Origin: Trichoplax sp. H2
Lineage: Eukaryota; Placozoa; Uniplacotomia; Trichoplacea
Length of the DNA: 64,000 nt
Direction of reading: 5' to 3'
Assembly: GCA_003344405.1 (NCBI GenBank)
Contig: NOWV01000095.1
Location: 225,674 to 289,673, forward strand
A program made the position numbers and the translations under genes. Positions 63,701 to 64,000 of this stretch are shown in pieces. The notes beneath the pieces were generated by a model that worked only from the letters and a program-made list of their open reading frames with translations, was not told the DNA's origin and did not search any database. How positions within the stretch are numbered: position 1 is the stretch's first letter; the number at the start of each line of letters is the position of its first letter.

Positions 63701-64000
63701 AAATAGATACTAGCTAATTGAGAGTTCTTGGGCAAGTCATTTTACATATAACTGTTAATCTTAATGTTGTCAATAACAATAATATTTTAGTTATTAGTTC
63801 TATATAAGATTTAATCCACTCATCTATGAGAAAACGTGTTTAGGCTTAATTATTACTAATTTAATAACCAACTACCTACGTCTAAACTACTTGTTAAAAT
63901 AACGCTACGGATCTAAGTTATCCTTTATCAGCGTTCAATCACTTTTCATAATAATACGCACAGTATATAGTTTTAATGTGATGCTTATCCTTCAATATGC
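54799..64000 (+). CDS. second LRR-GPCR-like gene, 5' part (truncated by the window end)
   Basis: Exons seen: signal 54799-54862, LRRNT 58496-58610, LRRs 58809-58880, 59042-59113, 59291-59365, 59722-59793, 62040-62114, 62442-62513, 63424-63495 and 63611-63682. Splice phases match gene 1 throughout. The signal exon (MKLFVILFWSNVFF...) and LRRNT exon (LQCPQTCQCSS, MQCQNPLMSTFP) have exactly the same lengths as in gene 1 (64 and 115 nt). The first LRR is clearly orthologous in position (GTGIRHIYKNNLFHY against GTKIRSVGKDNLFNY). Later exons again alternate between A (72 nt) and B (75 nt) types. No 7TM exon is present before the window ends, so the receptor identity is inferred from gene 1. The link across the 3.6-kb first intron rests on phase and length. 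Confidence 0.8.
54863..58495 (+). other. intron 1 of gene 2
   Basis: A 3.6-kb intron between TCAG|GTAGGA and ATAATAG|CTTTAC. Its second half is filled by the composite family A/B element. A less AT-rich patch at 55620-55740 has a minus-strand frame without recognisable homology. No nested gene is supported. Confidence 0.6.
56028..57925. mobile_element. long composite element: family A ends with a family B copy inside, reversed
   Basis: The left end (ATGTTACAGGG...) followed by GTAACTTACTTATTATAGATTG, and the right end (ACGAGGC...TTGTTGCAAAGCTGTTTCGTAACAT), match the two halves of the ~500-bp family A copies, but about 1.4 kb more lies between. The ends form a short inverted repeat (ATGTTAC/GTAACAT). 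At about 57470-57770 a family B copy is present in reverse orientation. The A copies in gene 1 could therefore be internally deleted derivatives of a longer element. Confidence 0.65.
59794..61827 (+). other. long intron of gene 2, first 2 kb
   Basis: Intron sequence between LRR exons 59722-59793 and 62040-62114. It contains repeated words (AAATATCCATTATC near 60620, AGATATCCATTATC near 61740) suggesting an old insertion, but no boundaries could be fixed. No intact exon was found. Confidence 0.45.
61828..61911 (+). pseudogene. decayed LRR exon in gene 2
   Basis: Behind GCATTAG the sequence reads as a broken LRR: LFEK, stop, SQLEELALQRFFKFPNLK, stop. The order of hydrophobic residues matches an LRR exon, but in-frame stops and the absence of a GT donor at its end show it is dead. 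About 84 nt. Confidence 0.6.
62882..62952 (+). pseudogene. decayed B-type LRR exon in gene 2
   Basis: Following TCGTAG, the sequence reads LQYNNF, stop, VIFNSSIPF. This aligns with the B-type exon of gene 1 at 27985 (LQYNTLHDITSPRIF). It lies exactly where A/B alternation predicts a B exon, between the A exons at 62442 and 63424. A frame break, a stop and a lost donor make it non-functional. Confidence 0.6.
63683..64000 (+). other. intron of gene 2 at the window end
   Basis: AT-rich intron sequence after LRR exon 63611-63682, which ends at TTACTT|GTAAGC. No further LRR exon is seen before the window ends. Confidence 0.6.

Noticed and set aside
1-64000. tRNA, rRNA, CRISPR arrays or bacterial operon features
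   Set aside because: No tRNA B-box with a matching cloverleaf, rRNA segment or spaced direct-repeat array was seen; the DNA is eukaryotic and spliced.

Overview
The window is animal nuclear DNA from an AT-rich, intron-dense genome. The evidence is GT-AG introns everywhere, one leucine-rich repeat (LRR) per exon, a 7TM G-protein-coupled receptor, a metazoan PITPNC1-type lipid-transfer protein and a NOL12/Rrp17-type nucleolar protein. Base composition, short exons and retained ancestral introns suggest an early-branching animal; a placozoan is my best guess and a cnidarian is possible. This is inference, because no species-specific marker was read. Long open frames are rare since nearly every exon is under 180 nt, so the gene models were assembled by hand from splice signals, phase continuity and family motifs.

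Region 1 (1-7.6 kb): a five-exon NOL12/Rrp17-like gene on the minus strand (2094-3697), then about 3.9 kb of repeats. These are palindromic GTAC-rich simple repeats, a 66-bp minisatellite enclosed by ~48-bp terminal inverted repeats (3968-4904), and a foldback hairpin with two partial copies (6257-6692).

Region 2 (7.6-17.5 kb): a complete ten-exon PITPNC1/RdgB-beta-like gene on the plus strand, 286 aa, with an 8-nt microexon. A short two-exon gene of unknown function follows on the minus strand (18480-19142). The next 5.5 kb appears non-coding and carries two old tandem duplications.

Region 3 (24.7-50.5 kb): one very large LRR receptor gene on the plus strand: signal-peptide exon, LRRNT exon, 55 single-LRR exons and one exon for the hinge, 7TM domain and long tail. 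The summed frame is 5946 nt (1981 aa). Almost every LRR exon starts with one base and ends with two bases of a codon (phase 2-2), so modules could be skipped or added without a frameshift. Non-autonomous transposon-like elements (families A and B) and a GC-richer insertion lie in its introns.

Region 4 (54.8-64 kb): a tandem paralog begins. Its signal-peptide exon (64 nt), LRRNT exon (115 nt) and first LRR exon (72 nt) match gene 1 exactly in length and phase; the rest runs off the window. Decayed LRR exons are visible in introns of both receptor genes, pointing to birth and death of exons. The likely noteworthy system is this cluster of expandable LRR-GPCRs with an unusually long modular ectodomain.
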